Below, piece after piece: positions 35,879-45,739 of a stretch of 64,000 nt of DNA. The notes under the pieces are model-generated. The model was not told the DNA's origin. It saw only the letters and a list, made by a program, of their open reading frames with translations, and searched no databases. How positions within the stretch are numbered: position 1 is the first letter of the stretch; each line of letters begins with the position of its first letter. The DNA is from Arthrobacter pigmenti. Its GTDB lineage: Bacteria > Actinomycetota > Actinomycetes > Actinomycetales > Micrococcaceae. The stretch lies in the NCBI RefSeq assembly GCF_011927905.1, contig NZ_JAATJL010000001.1, forward strand, positions 3,596,001-3,660,000, in the 5' to 3' direction. The translations under genes were made by a program, and so were the position numbers.

Positions 35879-36801
35879 GTACTCCCGAGGCACTGCCGTC
35901 CCGCGAAGGACGGCGGAAACCCGGCCGGCTCGGTGTCGGCGTCATCGGTGCGGGCAGGGTAGGTGCAGTGCTGGGGGCTGCCTTGCGTGCCGCGGAGCAC
36001 GCCGTCGTCGGTGTTTCGGCTGTGTCCGAGGCAAGCAGGGAGCGTGCCGAGAACCTCCTGCCGGGGGTGCCGATACTGCCCATTCCGGAGATCGTCGAGC
36101 GCGCGGAGCTGGTTCTTGTAGCAGTGCCCGACGACGCCTTGCCGGAACTCGTATCGGGTCTCGCGGCCGTGGGCGCCTGGCAGCCCGGACAGTTGGTAGC
36201 GCACACCTCCGGCCGGTTCGGAACCGGCGTGCTTGAACCGGCGCGCGGACTCGGCGCCATTCCGCTCGCGTTGCACCCGGCCATGACGTTCACCGGACTG
36301 AGCCTGGACCTGACCCGGTTGCCGGACTGCTCGTTTGGAGTCACCGCCCCGGCAGCGGTTCTGCCGGTCGCGCAGGCACTGGTGGTCGAGATGGGGGCGG
36401 AGCCGGTTGTCGTCGAAGAAGAGGACAGGGTTCTCTATCACGCGGCGCTCGCGCACGCATCGAACCACCTGGTAACCCTCGCAGCGCAGTCCACACAGCT
36501 ACTCGCGGCCATCGGGATCGAACGGCCCGACAGGCTTCTTGGCCCGCTCATGCGCGCATCACTGGAGAACGCGCTCGCTGCCGGCGAGGGCGCCCTCACC
36601 GGACCGGTTGCACGCGGGGACTCAGGCACGGTCAAGGCGCACTCCGCTGCCCTGGCCTCGGCTCCCGAGGACGTGCGTCGTGCCTACCTGGAACTCGCGG
36701 CCGTCACCGCGGTGCGCGGGGTGAAACGCGGTCTCCTGACACCCGACCAGGGCCTGGCCATCACGCGCGCACTTCAGCAATCCGGAGAGGACGATCAATG
36801 A
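35875..36801 (+). CDS. Rossmann-fold DUF2520 protein, possible PanG-like ketopantoate reductase
   Basis: A 308-aa protein. The N-terminal NAD(P)-binding motif is [18 protein letters not shown] at about 19-36, with the edge strand [13 protein letters not shown]. The middle has HPAMTFTG and the C-terminal DUF2520 helical domain has [18 protein letters not shown]. Its GTG overlaps the upstream stop and its stop overlaps panC (ATGA), so it is coupled to pantothenate synthesis. DUF2520-type proteins next to panC have been linked to an alternative ketopantoate reductase (PanG). The assignment here is an inference from context. Confidence 0.75.
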   Translation: MSTPEALPSREGRRKPGRLGVGVIGAGRVGAVLGAALRAAEHAVVGVSAVSEASRERAENLLPGVPILPIPEIVERAELVLVAVPDDALPELVSGLAAVGAWQPGQLVAHTSGRFGTGVLEPARGLGAIPLALHPAMTFTGLSLDLTRLPDCSFGVTAPAAVLPVAQALVVEMGAEPVVVEEEDRVLYHAALAHASNHLVTLAAQSTQLLAAIGIERPDRLLGPLMRASLENALAAGEGALTGPVARGDSGTVKAHSAALASAPEDVRRAYLELAAVTAVRGVKRGLLTPDQGLAITRALQQSGEDDQ

Positions 36802-37721
36802 GTCCACGCGTCATCACCACCGCGGCGGAGCTGCGCGCAGCAACGGTCAAACTCCTGTCGGCAGCCGGACCGGGGCCAGTGAGCCTGGGTCTGGTACCGA
36901 CCATGGGTGCACTCCACGAGGGCCACGCGGCCCTCGCGCGGGCTGCCCGGGAGGAGAACGACGTCGTTGTTGCCACCATCTTCGTGAATCCGCTGCAGTT
37001 CGGGGATCCACGGGACCTTGACCGCTACCCCCGGACACTCGATGCCGACGTCGAACTGTTGGGCCGGCAGGGTGTCGACCTCGTGTTCGCGCCGAGCCAG
37101 GATGAGGTCTATCCCGACGGCGAACCTCTTGTACGGCTGTCCGCCGGCGGGCTCGGCGAGAAGTTCGAAGGCGAGTTCCGGCCAGGGCACTTTGACGGCA
37201 TGCTCACCGTCGTGGCGAAGCTCCTGCACCTGGCGTGGCCCGCCGCTGACGCCGGCTACCGCGCCTACTTCGGCCAAAAGGATGCCCAGCAGCTGGTACT
37301 GATCCGCCGCATGGCGCGGGACCTTAACTTCGCCGTCGAAATCCGAGCGGTGACCACCGTCCGCACGGCGGAAGGGCTCGCCCGCTCCAGCCGTAACCGG
37401 TTCCTGAGCGATGAAGAGGCTGATGCGGCCCTCGTCCTTTCGCGCGCTCTCCGGCTGCTGGAGGAGCGCGCAAGGCGATGTAAACCGCTTGACCTGGATT
37501 CCGCCGTCGCACTCGTCCACAGCCAACCTCTGGTTGCGCTCGAATACTTCGAGGTGGTGGACCCGCTGACCCTGGAGCCGCTGGCCTTCAACTGCCGGGA
37601 GACCCCGTTTACGGAGGACGGCCTGGCGCTGATCGCCGCGAGAGTTGGCAGTGTGCGGCTGATCGACAACCAGCCACTGAAAGCGGAGCCCTCCAAGGGC
37701 CAGACTGACGGGCAAAGCTGA
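36798..37721 (+). CDS. panC: Pantothenate synthetase
   Basis: ATP-dependent condensation of pantoate with beta-alanine. 307 aa. Visible motifs are [21 protein letters not shown] with the HIGH-like ATP motif, [20 protein letters not shown], the pantoate-binding region [24 protein letters not shown], and [19 protein letters not shown]. The ATG start overlaps the preceding DUF2520 gene. No panB or panD is in the window. Confidence 0.96.
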   Translation: MSPRVITTAAELRAATVKLLSAAGPGPVSLGLVPTMGALHEGHAALARAAREENDVVVATIFVNPLQFGDPRDLDRYPRTLDADVELLGRQGVDLVFAPSQDEVYPDGEPLVRLSAGGLGEKFEGEFRPGHFDGMLTVVAKLLHLAWPAADAGYRAYFGQKDAQQLVLIRRMARDLNFAVEIRAVTTVRTAEGLARSSRNRFLSDEEADAALVLSRALRLLEERARRCKPLDLDSAVALVHSQPLVALEYFEVVDPLTLEPLAFNCRETPFTEDGLALIAARVGSVRLIDNQPLKAEPSKGQTDGQS

Positions 37722-37726
37722 ACCGG

Positions 37727-37743
37727 TAACCTTAGATACCGTG
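37727..37743 (+). promoter_or_regulatory. -10 hexamer for a leaderless lysS transcript
   Basis: TAACCT (37727-37732) ends 8 nt before GTG 37741. TAGATA at 37734 is an alternative but sits too close to the start. Confidence 0.45.
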
Positions 37744-39240
37744 ACCACTGAGCCAAGCCTTACCACCGAAGAATTCAACGAGCAGATGCGAATCCGCATG
37801 GAAAAGCGCGCGCGACTGCTGGAGCGCGGGGAAGACGCCTACCAGGTGCTGCCCGAGCGGAGTTCTTCACTCGGCGAAATCCGGAAACGCTTCGCGGACC
37901 TGGAGGCCGGCGACTCCACCGGTGAAAACGTCAGCGTGGTTGGTCGCGTGGTCTTTCTCCGAAACACCGGCAAGCTGTGCTTCGCAACGCTGCAGGAGGG
38001 TGACGGCACCCGCCTTCAGGCGATGTTGAGCCTCGCCGCGGTAGGCGAAGAGTCTCTGGCGGACTGGAAGACCACCGTAGATCTGGGTGACCATGTCCAG
38101 GTAAGCGGGGAAGTGATCAGTTCGCGCCGCGGCGAACTCTCCGTGATGGCCGTATCCTGGAAGATGGCTTCGAAGGCGCTACGCCCCCTTCCCACCCTGC
38201 ATGCCGGTGTGAATGAGGAGACCCGCGTCCGGCAGCGGTATGTGGACCTCATGGTGCGCGAGGAAGCACGCGAAATGGTTCGCACCCGGGCGGCGATCAC
38301 CCGCAGCATCCGTGAGACGCTCCACTCGCACCAGTACGTCGAGGTTGAAACGCCTATTCTGCAGTTGGTTCACGGCGGTGCGGCGGCCCGCCCTTTTGAA
38401 ACCCACGTAAATGCCTTTGACCAGAAGATGACACTGCGCATCGCGTTGGAACTCTATTTGAAGCGCGCAGTGGTTGGCGGAATTGACCGTGTGTATGAGA
38501 TTGGACGCATTTTCCGGAACGAGGGTGTGGACTCGACACACAGCCCGGAATTCACGATGCTCGAGTGCTACGAGGCTTATGCCGACCAGTTCGTAATGGC
38601 GGAGCGCATGAAGGAGATCATTCTGAATTGCGCTGACCTTCTTGGGTCGAGGCAGCTCGAAAGCGCCGAAGGAACGATCGACCTCGACGGAGAATGGCGT
38701 TGGCTCGGTGTTTATCCAGGGCTTTCGGAATCAGTCGGGCAGGAAATAACCCCAGAGACCGACAAAGCCACGCTGTTGGCCCTTGCCAAGGAACGGGAAA
38801 TCTCGGTCGATCAGAACTGGGATGAGGAGAAGCTGGTTCTGGAGCTTTTCAGCGAAATTGTTGAGCCAACCCTTCTGCAGCCCACATTCGTTTACGATTA
38901 TCCGCCTTCGGCTCAGCCTCTGGCGCGGCCGCATCGTGGTAACCCGCGGCTCATTGAGGCTTGGGATCTCATCATCGGCGGTATGGAACGCGGGACCGCA
39001 TTTTCGGAGCTCATTGATCCGGTGATCCAGCGGGAGCGCCTGGTTGAACAGTCCCGCCGCGCCGCGGCCGGTGATGATGAAGCCATGCAGCTTGATGAGG
39101 ACTTCTTGCGCGCCCTTGAATATGGTGCCCCGCCAATGGGAGGGATTGGCCTCGGAATCGATCGTTTAGTGATGTTATTCACTTCGGCTGGTATCCGTGA
39201 AACCATCCTATTCCCGCTACTCAAGCCGGAACTGGGTTAA
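37741..39240 (+). CDS. lysS: Lysyl-tRNA synthetase (class II)
   Basis: A 499-aa class II LysRS. The N-terminal OB-fold anticodon domain includes VSVVGRVVFLRNTGKLCFATL. Motif 1 is in HSHQYVEVETPIL, motif 2 in RVYEIGRIFRNEGVDSTHSPEFT, and motif 3 in GAPPMGGIGLGIDRLVMLFT. Base composition changes within the gene: sampled 60-base lines fall from about 72% GC near 37801 to about 52-53% near 38461 and 39121. This suggests that the 3' part has a different history. Confidence 0.96.
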   Translation: MTTEPSLTTEEFNEQMRIRMEKRARLLERGEDAYQVLPERSSSLGEIRKRFADLEAGDSTGENVSVVGRVVFLRNTGKLCFATLQEGDGTRLQAMLSLAAVGEESLADWKTTVDLGDHVQVSGEVISSRRGELSVMAVSWKMASKALRPLPTLHAGVNEETRVRQRYVDLMVREEAREMVRTRAAITRSIRETLHSHQYVEVETPILQLVHGGAAARPFETHVNAFDQKMTLRIALELYLKRAVVGGIDRVYEIGRIFRNEGVDSTHSPEFTMLECYEAYADQFVMAERMKEIILNCADLLGSRQLESAEGTIDLDGEWRWLGVYPGLSESVGQEITPETDKATLLALAKEREISVDQNWDEEKLVLELFSEIVEPTLLQPTFVYDYPPSAQPLARPHRGNPRLIEAWDLIIGGMERGTAFSELIDPVIQRERLVEQSRRAAAGDDEAMQLDEDFLRALEYGAPPMGGIGLGIDRLVMLFTSAGIRETILFPLLKPELG

Positions 39241-39243
39241 TTC

Positions 39244-39438
39244 ATGGAGTATTTGGCCGTTCTCCTGCCCTCCCTCGCGGTAGGCGCTATCTTCTACTTT
39301 GTGATGCGGGCGATCTTCAACGCCGATAGGGCTGAGCGCGAAGCAGAGGCCGCCGAACGTACTGCACGGGACAATTCGCCTGCACAATCACCTTCGGAGA
39401 CTGTCGCAGATGTCGAAGACGGGGACACACCCCGCTAA
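39244..39438 (+). CDS. Small single-pass membrane protein
   Basis: A 64-aa protein. One transmembrane segment (AVLLPSLAVGAIFYFVMRAI) is followed by a charged helix rich in Glu, Arg and Ala (DRAEREAEAAERTARD) and an acidic tail. It starts 3 bp after lysS, so it is probably co-transcribed with it. No family recognised. Confidence 0.7.
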   Translation: MEYLAVLLPSLAVGAIFYFVMRAIFNADRAEREAEAAERTARDNSPAQSPSETVADVEDGDTPR

Positions 39439-39457
39439 CCCCATTTATGCCCGCCCT

Positions 39458-39486
39458 TTGACGCAGGCATTCCAGCGGTTCATAAT
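39458..39486 (+). promoter_or_regulatory. Sigma-A-type promoter of lsr2
   Basis: TTGACG (39458-39463), a 17-bp spacer and CATAAT (39481-39486), 58 bp before the lsr2 start. It is one of the best matches to a consensus promoter in the window. Confidence 0.7.
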
Positions 39487-39544
39487 TACTCTGGAATCAG
39501 CATTTCGTCTGGCACGGGCATTACATCTGACATGGGAGAAAATC

Positions 39545-39865
39545 GTGGCTCAAAAAGTCAAAATCATTCTTATTGACGACCTTGACGGCGGCGAGGCAGA
39601 TGAGACCGTGAGGTTTGGTCTGGACGGCGTGCAGTATGAAATGGACCTTTCCTCGGCCCACGCAAAGGATCTTCGCGATGCGCTGGCGCCCTACGTGTCC
39701 GCGGCACGCCGTGAGAGCCAGTCAAAGCCGCGACAGAGCGCTCCGGCACGGAACCAGGAGGCGGCGCAGATCCGCGAATGGGCGAAGTCGAACGGGTACA
39801 ACGTCTCCTCGCGGGGCCGGGTGAATTCGGAGATCATCGAGGCGTACCGCGCCGCCCAGCGGTAA
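39545..39865 (+). CDS. lsr2: Lsr2-type nucleoid-associated protein
   Basis: A 106-aa xenogeneic silencer and DNA-bridging protein. The N-terminal dimerisation domain (QKVKIILIDDLDGGEADETV, FGLDGVQYEMDLS) is followed by a basic linker. The C-terminal DNA-binding domain has IREWAKSNGYNVSSRGRVN, with the R-G-R AT-hook-like loop. The GTG start at 39545 follows GGGAG by about 7 nt. It probably silences AT-rich acquired DNA. It has its own promoter in the AT-richer gap after the small membrane protein gene. Confidence 0.96.
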   Translation: MAQKVKIILIDDLDGGEADETVRFGLDGVQYEMDLSSAHAKDLRDALAPYVSAARRESQSKPRQSAPARNQEAAQIREWAKSNGYNVSSRGRVNSEIIEAYRAAQR

Positions 39866-40018
39866 CGGCCTTCACCACACTGCTTTTCCGCAGAGTGTTC
39901 CGCCGCGCCGTTTGCACTCGGACGGCATCCATGGGCTATCTCGCCTGTGGCGAACACGCTCCACAAGGCACCTCCATGCACGTAGCATCGAATTACGCGT
40001 TAGCTAGGAGTGTGGCTC

Positions 40019-42526
40019 ATGTTTGAGAGATTTACGGATCGTGCCCGTCGGGTTGTCGTGCTGGCCCAAGAAGAAGCCCGCATGCTCAACCACAACTACA
40101 TCGGCACCGAGCACATCCTGCTTGGGCTAATTCACGAGGGTGAAGGGGTTGCCGCGAAGGCCCTTGAGTCCCTCAGCATTTCCCTGGGCGCGGTGCGCGA
40201 GCAGGTGCAGGAGATCATCGGGCAGGGCCAGCAGGCCCCATCCGGCCATATCCCCTTCACTCCGCGCGCCAAGAAGGTGCTGGAGCTCTCGCTCCGGGAG
40301 GCTCTGCAGTTGGGCCATAACTACATCGGCACCGAGCACATCCTGCTCGGGCTCATCCGTGAGGGCGAGGGCGTCGCAGCGCAGGTGTTGGTCAAGCTGG
40401 GTGCTGATCTCAATCGCGTTCGCCAACAGGTAATCCAGCTGCTCTCCGGCTACCAGGGCAAGGAGCCCGTGGCCTCCGGCGGCCAGCAGCAGGAAGGCAC
40501 CCCGGCAGGTTCCGTGGTCCTGGACCAGTTCGGGCGCAACCTCACGCAGGCGGCGCGCGAAGGCAAACTTGACCCGGTGATCGGCCGCGAGCTTGAGATG
40601 GAACGCGTCATGCAGGTCCTCTCGCGCCGCACCAAGAACAACCCTGTGCTGATCGGTGAGCCCGGCGTCGGCAAGACCGCCGTCGTTGAGGGACTCGCCC
40701 AGGCGATTGTGCGCGGTGATGTGCCTGAAACCATCCGCGACAAGCAGCTGTACACGCTGGACCTCGGTTCCCTCGTGGCCGGTTCACGCTACCGCGGCGA
40801 TTTCGAGGAGCGCCTGAAGAAGGTGCTCAAGGAAATCCGTACCCGCGGCGACATCATCCTGTTCATCGACGAGATCCACACCCTCGTCGGGGCCGGCGCT
40901 GCCGAAGGTGCAATTGACGCGGCGTCCATCCTGAAGCCAATGCTGGCGCGCGGTGAATTGCAGACCATCGGCGCCACCACCCTTGATGAGTACCGCAAGC
41001 ACATTGAGAAGGACGCAGCTCTTGAGCGCCGCTTCCAGCCCATCCAGGTGCAGGAGCCCTCGGTGGCGCACGCCATTGAAATCCTGAAGGGCCTGCGGGA
41101 CCGCTACGAGGCCCATCACCGCGTCTCCATCACCGATGCTGCCCTCGCCTCGGCCGCGAACCTGGCGGAGCGGTACATTTCCGACCGCTTTCTGCCGGAC
41201 AAGGCGATTGACCTGATCGATGAAGCTGGAGCCCGCCTGCGCATTCGCCGGATGACGGCCCCGCCGGAGCTCAAGGAGATCGATGAGCGCATCGCCGATG
41301 TGAAGCGCGAGAAGGAATCGGCCATCGACGCCCAGGACTTCGAGGGTGCGGCCCGTCTGCGTGACCGGGAGCAGAAGCTCCATGATGAGCGCATGGACAA
41401 GGAGCGTCGCTGGAAGTCCGGCGGCCTGGATGACATCGCCGAGGTTGATGAGGAACTGATCGCGGAGGTGCTCGCCAATTCCACAGGCATCCCCGTCTTC
41501 AAGCTCACCGAGGAGGAATCCTCGCGGCTGCTTCACATGGAAGATGAACTCCACAAGCGGGTCATCGGCCAGGATGATGCCATCAAGGCGATCTCCCAGG
41601 CAATCCGGCGTACCCGTGCCGGCCTGAAGGATCCCAAGCGTCCGGGCGGTTCGTTCATCTTCGCCGGGCCCACCGGGGTAGGAAAGACCGAACTCGCGAA
41701 AGCCCTCGCGGAATTCCTGTTCGGCGACGAAGATTCCCTGATCACGCTGGACATGTCGGAGTATTCGGAGAAGCACACCGTTTCCCGTCTCTTCGGCGCC
41801 CCTCCGGGATACGTCGGCTATGAGGAGGGCGGCCAGCTCACAGAGAAGGTCCGGCGTCGGCCTTTCTCTGTGGTGCTCTTCGATGAGGTGGAGAAGGCGC
41901 ACGCAGACCTCTTCAACTCGCTCCTCCAGATCCTCGAGGACGGCCGCCTCACGGATAGCCAGGGCCGCGTGGTGGACTTTAAGAACACCGTCATCATCAT
42001 GACCACCAACCTTGGTACACGGGATATCTCGAAGGGTGTCATGACCGGCTTCCAGTCGGGCACCGACACCAACACGAACTACTCCCGCATCAAGGCCAAG
42101 GTCACCGAGGAACTCAAGCAGCACTTCCGCCCCGAGTTCCTCAACCGTGTTGATGACACAGTGGTGTTCCCGCAGCTCACCCAGGAAGAAATTGTGCAGA
42201 TCGTGGATCTGTTCCTCGAGCGGCTGGGTAAGCGCATGGCAGACAAGGGCATGAGCATCGAACTCACTCCCGCCGCCAAGGTGCTGCTGGCTACCCGTGG
42301 TTATGACCCAGCGATGGGTGCGCGGCCGCTCCGCCGCACCATCCAGCGCGAGATCGAGGACCAGCTGTCCGAGAAGATCCTGTTTGGTGAGATCAAGTCC
42401 GGCGAGCTCGTGTCGGTGGATGTTGAGGGCGAGGGAGACGAAGCCCAGTTCACCTTCGTGGGCCACGGCGCACCGAAGGAGATTGAGGATTCGCCCGCTG
42501 CCATTGAGGCCGCCGTCCCCGAGTAA
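40019..42526 (+). CDS. clpC: ClpC AAA+ unfoldase
   Basis: An 835-aa Clp/Hsp100 ATPase that feeds ClpP. Two N-terminal Clp repeats are visible ([22 protein letters not shown] and [22 protein letters not shown]). The first AAA domain has [16 protein letters not shown], the UVR/M domain has [18 protein letters not shown], and the second AAA domain has [20 protein letters not shown] with Walker [15 protein letters not shown] 40019 has AGGAG 9 nt upstream. A strong terminator follows. Confidence 0.97.
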   Translation: MFERFTDRARRVVVLAQEEARMLNHNYIGTEHILLGLIHEGEGVAAKALESLSISLGAVREQVQEIIGQGQQAPSGHIPFTPRAKKVLELSLREALQLGHNYIGTEHILLGLIREGEGVAAQVLVKLGADLNRVRQQVIQLLSGYQGKEPVASGGQQQEGTPAGSVVLDQFGRNLTQAAREGKLDPVIGRELEMERVMQVLSRRTKNNPVLIGEPGVGKTAVVEGLAQAIVRGDVPETIRDKQLYTLDLGSLVAGSRYRGDFEERLKKVLKEIRTRGDIILFIDEIHTLVGAGAAEGAIDAASILKPMLARGELQTIGATTLDEYRKHIEKDAALERRFQPIQVQEPSVAHAIEILKGLRDRYEAHHRVSITDAALASAANLAERYISDRFLPDKAIDLIDEAGARLRIRRMTAPPELKEIDERIADVKREKESAIDAQDFEGAARLRDREQKLHDERMDKERRWKSGGLDDIAEVDEELIAEVLANSTGIPVFKLTEEESSRLLHMEDELHKRVIGQDDAIKAISQAIRRTRAGLKDPKRPGGSFIFAGPTGVGKTELAKALAEFLFGDEDSLITLDMSEYSEKHTVSRLFGAPPGYVGYEEGGQLTEKVRRRPFSVVLFDEVEKAHADLFNSLLQILEDGRLTDSQGRVVDFKNTVIIMTTNLGTRDISKGVMTGFQSGTDTNTNYSRIKAKVTEELKQHFRPEFLNRVDDTVVFPQLTQEEIVQIVDLFLERLGKRMADKGMSIELTPAAKVLLATRGYDPAMGARPLRRTIQREIEDQLSEKILFGEIKSGELVSVDVEGEGDEAQFTFVGHGAPKEIEDSPAAIEAAVPE

Positions 42527-42552
42527 GCGCAATAGCTCAAGCAGTGCAAGGG

Positions 42553-42590
42553 AAACGTCCCGCGTCGACTGGCGCGGGACGTTTTCTTTT
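42553..42590 (+). terminator. Intrinsic terminator of clpC
   Basis: AAACGTCCCGCG (42553-42564) pairs perfectly with CGCGGGACGTTT (42573-42584) around an 8-nt loop, followed by TCTTTT. Confidence 0.92.
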
Positions 42591-42680
42591 CCGCGTTCAG
42601 GATGGGTGCCTCAAGCAATGGCATTACTCTCTTAGTGAAGTGACTGTGAAGTAGCACACATCCGGTGATAGAGATGGAGG

Positions 42681-44771
42681 ATGACTCCCGACACGAATTC
42701 ACCTACCCCCGTGAAGCCTAAGACGCCATTCCATGACCTGGACCATTTCGTCGCCATTCCCCGACTGAGCGGGCTCGCCGTCAACGCCGACGGAACCCGG
42801 CTCGTCACCTCGGTGGCGACGCTCAATTCGAAATGCAACGCCTACGTCTCAGCACTCTGGGAGCTCGATCCGGAGGGAAACAGTCCGGCCCGCCGCATCA
42901 CCCGGAGTGCCAAGGGCGAATCCGGTGCAGCCTTCCTGGTGAACGGGGACCTGCTCTTCACCTCCACCCGCCCCGATCCGGAGAACTCCGACGAGGACCC
43001 GGTCAGCGCATTGTGGAAGCTCCCGGCGCAGGGTGGCGAAGCCCGGATAGTGCATTCCCGTCGCGGCGGGGTGCAGGGCGTGGTGGCGGCACGGAAGGCG
43101 GATGCCGCCGTCGTCGTCGCGGAGGTTCTCGCCGGCTCCTCCGATGAGAAGGACGACGACGAGCGCCGTAAGGCGCGCAAGGAAGCAGGGGTGGAGGCGA
43201 TCCTGCACACGGGATATCCCGTCCGTCACTGGGACGCCGACCTCGGTCCCGCCGAGCCCCGCTTCTTCGTTGTCGAGGAGGGCGAGCAGGAGGCGCTCAA
43301 ACCGGCCACGGTGGACGAGCAGCCGCAGCTTGCCCTGTGCAACGTCACCGTCGGCATGGGAACCAGTCTCCGAAACAATTCCCCGTGCATCAGCCCCGAC
43401 GGCGCAGTCATCATCACCGGGCAGACGGTACCGACGGGCAAAGGCGACCAGCGCACGGTCCTGGTGCGTATCGACTCCGCAACGGGTGACCGCACGGTTA
43501 TCCTCGATTCCCCCGACTACGACTACGACGCCGGCCCCGTCAGTCCGGACAACTCGACCGTGGTGGTGGTCATCAGCCGGCGCACCGGCCCCACAACCCC
43601 GCCTGACGTCAAGCTCGGGCTGCTCCCCGTGAACGGTGGACCGCTCGCGCCGCTCGCCGCCGACTGGGACGCCTGGCCATCTCCCGCCGCCTGGCTTCCG
43701 GACGGCAGTGGGTTGATTGTGACAGCCGACGACGACGGCGCGTCGCCCGTTTTCACTCTCGACGTCGCAACTGGTGCGGTCCGCCGGGTAACGCAGGACG
43801 CGGCGTCCTACACCGACGTCGTCGTCTCGCCCGACGGCGCCACGGCCTATGCGCTGCGCAGCTCCTACGAGTTCCCGCCGGAGGTGGTGCGGATTGACCT
43901 CGCTTCGGGAACCGTTACCCCGCTCCCGGGGCCGGTGGAGCGGCCTGCGCTGAGCGGGCGGCTTGAGCGCGTCGATACTACGGGGGAGGACGGCCATCCG
44001 GTGAAGTCCTACCTCGTCCTGCCCGCAGGCGCCGGCGGTTCCAGTCCCGCTCCGCTCCTGCTGTGGATCCACGGTGGGCCGCTCGGCTCCTGGAATGCGT
44101 GGACCTGGCGGTGGTCGCCGTGGCTGCTGGCCGCGAAGGGCTACGCCGTGCTATTGCCGGACCCTGCACTCTCCACCGGCTACGGCCAGAAGATGATCGA
44201 GCGCGGCTGGGGCGCCTGGGGAGATGCTCCGTTCACCGACATTATGGCGGCAACTGACGCCGTCGTCGCCCGCCCGGACATCGACGAGAGCAGGACCGCC
44301 GCGATGGGCGGCTCGTTCGGCGGCTACATGGCCAACTGGGTGGCGGGGCACACCGACCGTTTCAACGCGATCGTGACGCACGCCAGCCTCTGGGCGCTGG
44401 ACCAGTTCGGGCCCACCACGGATGCCTCGTTCTACTGGGAGAAGGAGATGACGCCCGAGATGGCGCTCGCCAATTCCCCGCACGCGCACGTCGAAAAGAT
44501 CAGCACGCCGATGCTCGTCATCCACGGCGACAAGGACTATCGCGTGCCGATCGGCGAGGGCCTGCGGCTCTGGTATGAACTGCTGTCCAAGTCGGCGCTG
44601 CCTGCGGATGCCAACGGCGAGACGGACCACCGGTTCCTGTACTTCCCGGATGAGAATCACTGGATCCTCAAACCGCAGCACGCGAAGATCTGGTACGGCG
44701 TCGTCGAGCACTTCCTTGCCCGTCACGTGCTGGGCGAGAAGGTGGAGGTACCCGCCGAACTGGGGCTGTAA
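42681..44771 (+). CDS. S9 family prolyl oligopeptidase-type peptidase
   Basis: A 696-aa protein. The first ~430 residues form a beta-propeller-like region with repeated D/P-D-G turns. The C-terminal alpha/beta hydrolase has the nucleophile elbow AAMGGSFGGYMANWVAGH (Ser at about 541), Asp in LVIHGDKDYRVPIGEGL and His in FPDENHWILKP. No signal peptide, so probably cytoplasmic acylaminoacyl or dipeptidyl peptidase type. GGAGG directly abuts ATG 42681, which is unusually close; GTG 42711 is a possible alternative. Confidence 0.92.
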   Translation: MTPDTNSPTPVKPKTPFHDLDHFVAIPRLSGLAVNADGTRLVTSVATLNSKCNAYVSALWELDPEGNSPARRITRSAKGESGAAFLVNGDLLFTSTRPDPENSDEDPVSALWKLPAQGGEARIVHSRRGGVQGVVAARKADAAVVVAEVLAGSSDEKDDDERRKARKEAGVEAILHTGYPVRHWDADLGPAEPRFFVVEEGEQEALKPATVDEQPQLALCNVTVGMGTSLRNNSPCISPDGAVIITGQTVPTGKGDQRTVLVRIDSATGDRTVILDSPDYDYDAGPVSPDNSTVVVVISRRTGPTTPPDVKLGLLPVNGGPLAPLAADWDAWPSPAAWLPDGSGLIVTADDDGASPVFTLDVATGAVRRVTQDAASYTDVVVSPDGATAYALRSSYEFPPEVVRIDLASGTVTPLPGPVERPALSGRLERVDTTGEDGHPVKSYLVLPAGAGGSSPAPLLLWIHGGPLGSWNAWTWRWSPWLLAAKGYAVLLPDPALSTGYGQKMIERGWGAWGDAPFTDIMAATDAVVARPDIDESRTAAMGGSFGGYMANWVAGHTDRFNAIVTHASLWALDQFGPTTDASFYWEKEMTPEMALANSPHAHVEKISTPMLVIHGDKDYRVPIGEGLRLWYELLSKSALPADANGETDHRFLYFPDENHWILKPQHAKIWYGVVEHFLARHVLGEKVEVPAELGL

Positions 44772-44777
44772 AGTCCC

Positions 44778-44793
44778 TAGACTGGATCGGGTG
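44778..44793 (+). promoter_or_regulatory. -10 hexamer for a leaderless acetyltransferase gene
   Basis: TAGACT (44778-44783) ends 7 nt before GTG 44791. No Shine-Dalgarno sequence. Confidence 0.6.
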
Positions 44794-45300
44794 AGCCAAT
44801 CCTTTCGAATCCGCCGGGCAACCACAGCCGATGTCCCCGTTATCAAGCAGCTCGTTGCACCCCTGGCGGAGCAGCGCGTCCTGATGGCCAAGGAAACGGT
44901 CGCCTACTATGAGGGCCTCCAGGAGTTCAAAATCGTCGAGGACGACGACGGCGGCGTGCTGGGCTGCGGCGCCCTCCACGTGATGTGGGAGGACCTCGCG
45001 GAAATCCGCACTCTTGCCACCGCGGAACGGGCGCGGGGCAGGGGTGTGGGCAGCGCCGTCGTACGCGCCCTGCTGGAGGAAGCGCGCGAGCTCGGCGTGC
45101 GCCGGGTCTTCTGCCTCACCTTCGAGGAGGCGTTCTTCGGGAAGCACGGGTTCGAGGTGATGGAGGACCAGTCGGCGGTGGACCCGGTGGTGTACTCGGA
45201 GCTGCTGCGCTCACACGATGAGGGCGTGGCGGAGTTCCTCGACCTGGCGCGCGTGAAGCCCAACACCCTCGGGAATACCCGTATGATCCGGGAACTCTAG
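44791..45300 (+). CDS. argA: ArgA-type amino-acid N-acetyltransferase (GNAT)
   Basis: A 169-aa GNAT enzyme that resembles the short stand-alone N-acetylglutamate synthase of mycobacteria: RIRRATTADVPVIKQLV, then GCGALHVMWEDLAEIRTLA. The acetyl-CoA P-loop is ARGRGVGSAVVRAL, and RVFCLTFEEAFFGKHGFEV follows. It probably makes N-acetylglutamate for arginine synthesis. The GTG start is apparently leaderless, and this start removes a long frame extension that lies inside the S9 peptidase gene. Confidence 0.85.
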   Translation: MSQSFRIRRATTADVPVIKQLVAPLAEQRVLMAKETVAYYEGLQEFKIVEDDDGGVLGCGALHVMWEDLAEIRTLATAERARGRGVGSAVVRALLEEARELGVRRVFCLTFEEAFFGKHGFEVMEDQSAVDPVVYSELLRSHDEGVAEFLDLARVKPNTLGNTRMIREL

Positions 45301-45400
45301 CCAGATCGGCTGCCCCTCGATAAACTAAGGGTGCTTGGTATTTTAGGACCGGGCGAGTTCCTCCACAAGGGGAGCGGAACGTCGACGAAAGGCGGAACGC

Positions 45401-45577
45401 ATGGGTGCAGACGACAAGACACAGAACAATGCCGAGAAGTTGGGCGGCAAGGTCCAGGAAGGGCTTGGGAAGGCCACCGGCAACAAAGACATGGAAGCCG
45501 AGGGCCAGAAGGACCAGAGCAAGGCCGACCTCAAGAACGCCGGCGAGAACATCAAGGACGCGTTCAAGGGCAAGTAG
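45401..45577 (+). CDS. CsbD family stress protein
   Basis: A 58-aa CsbD-like protein translated directly from ATG 45401: it begins MGADDKTQNNAEKLGGKVQE, contains GLGKATGNKDMEAEGQKDQ and ends DAFKGK. This is the conserved charged two-helix pattern of CsbD. It has AAAGGCGG before the start and a hairpin terminator after the stop, so it is a monocistronic unit. CsbD proteins are general stress-response products in other bacteria. Confidence 0.88.
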   Translation: MGADDKTQNNAEKLGGKVQEGLGKATGNKDMEAEGQKDQSKADLKNAGENIKDAFKGK

Positions 45578-45597
45578 CCGCACTTATTTTCAACGTG

Positions 45598-45640
45598 CTG
45601 TGGGAGGGACTCCATGCGGAGACCTTCCCACAGTCCTTTA
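45598..45640 (+). terminator. Hairpin terminator after the CsbD gene
   Basis: Sixteen bases at 45598-45613 pair with 45618-45633 at 14 of 16 positions around the tetraloop ATGC, followed by TCCTTT. Confidence 0.8.
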
Positions 45641-45657
45641 ACCTCTGGGCAACATCT

Positions 45658-45686
45658 TTGACCGCGGAGTACTGTGCAAGTAGCCT
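45658..45686 (+). promoter_or_regulatory. Promoter of the dha operon
   Basis: TTGACC (45658-45663), a 17-bp spacer and TAGCCT (45681-45686), 53 bp before dhaK. It lies directly after the CsbD terminator. Confidence 0.65.
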
Positions 45687-45739
45687 CACGGCCCGCGGCC
45701 CCTCCCGTGGGCAGGCTCAAGCGTCCAAGGAGATCCGCG

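Noticed and set aside
40784-42532. 582-codon open frame on the minus strand
   Set aside because: It lies wholly antisense to clpC, whose domains and motifs are certain. High-GC third positions keep the opposite frame open.
42849-44072. 407-codon open frame on the minus strand
   Set aside because: Antisense to the S9 peptidase; low-information Arg/Gly-rich product.
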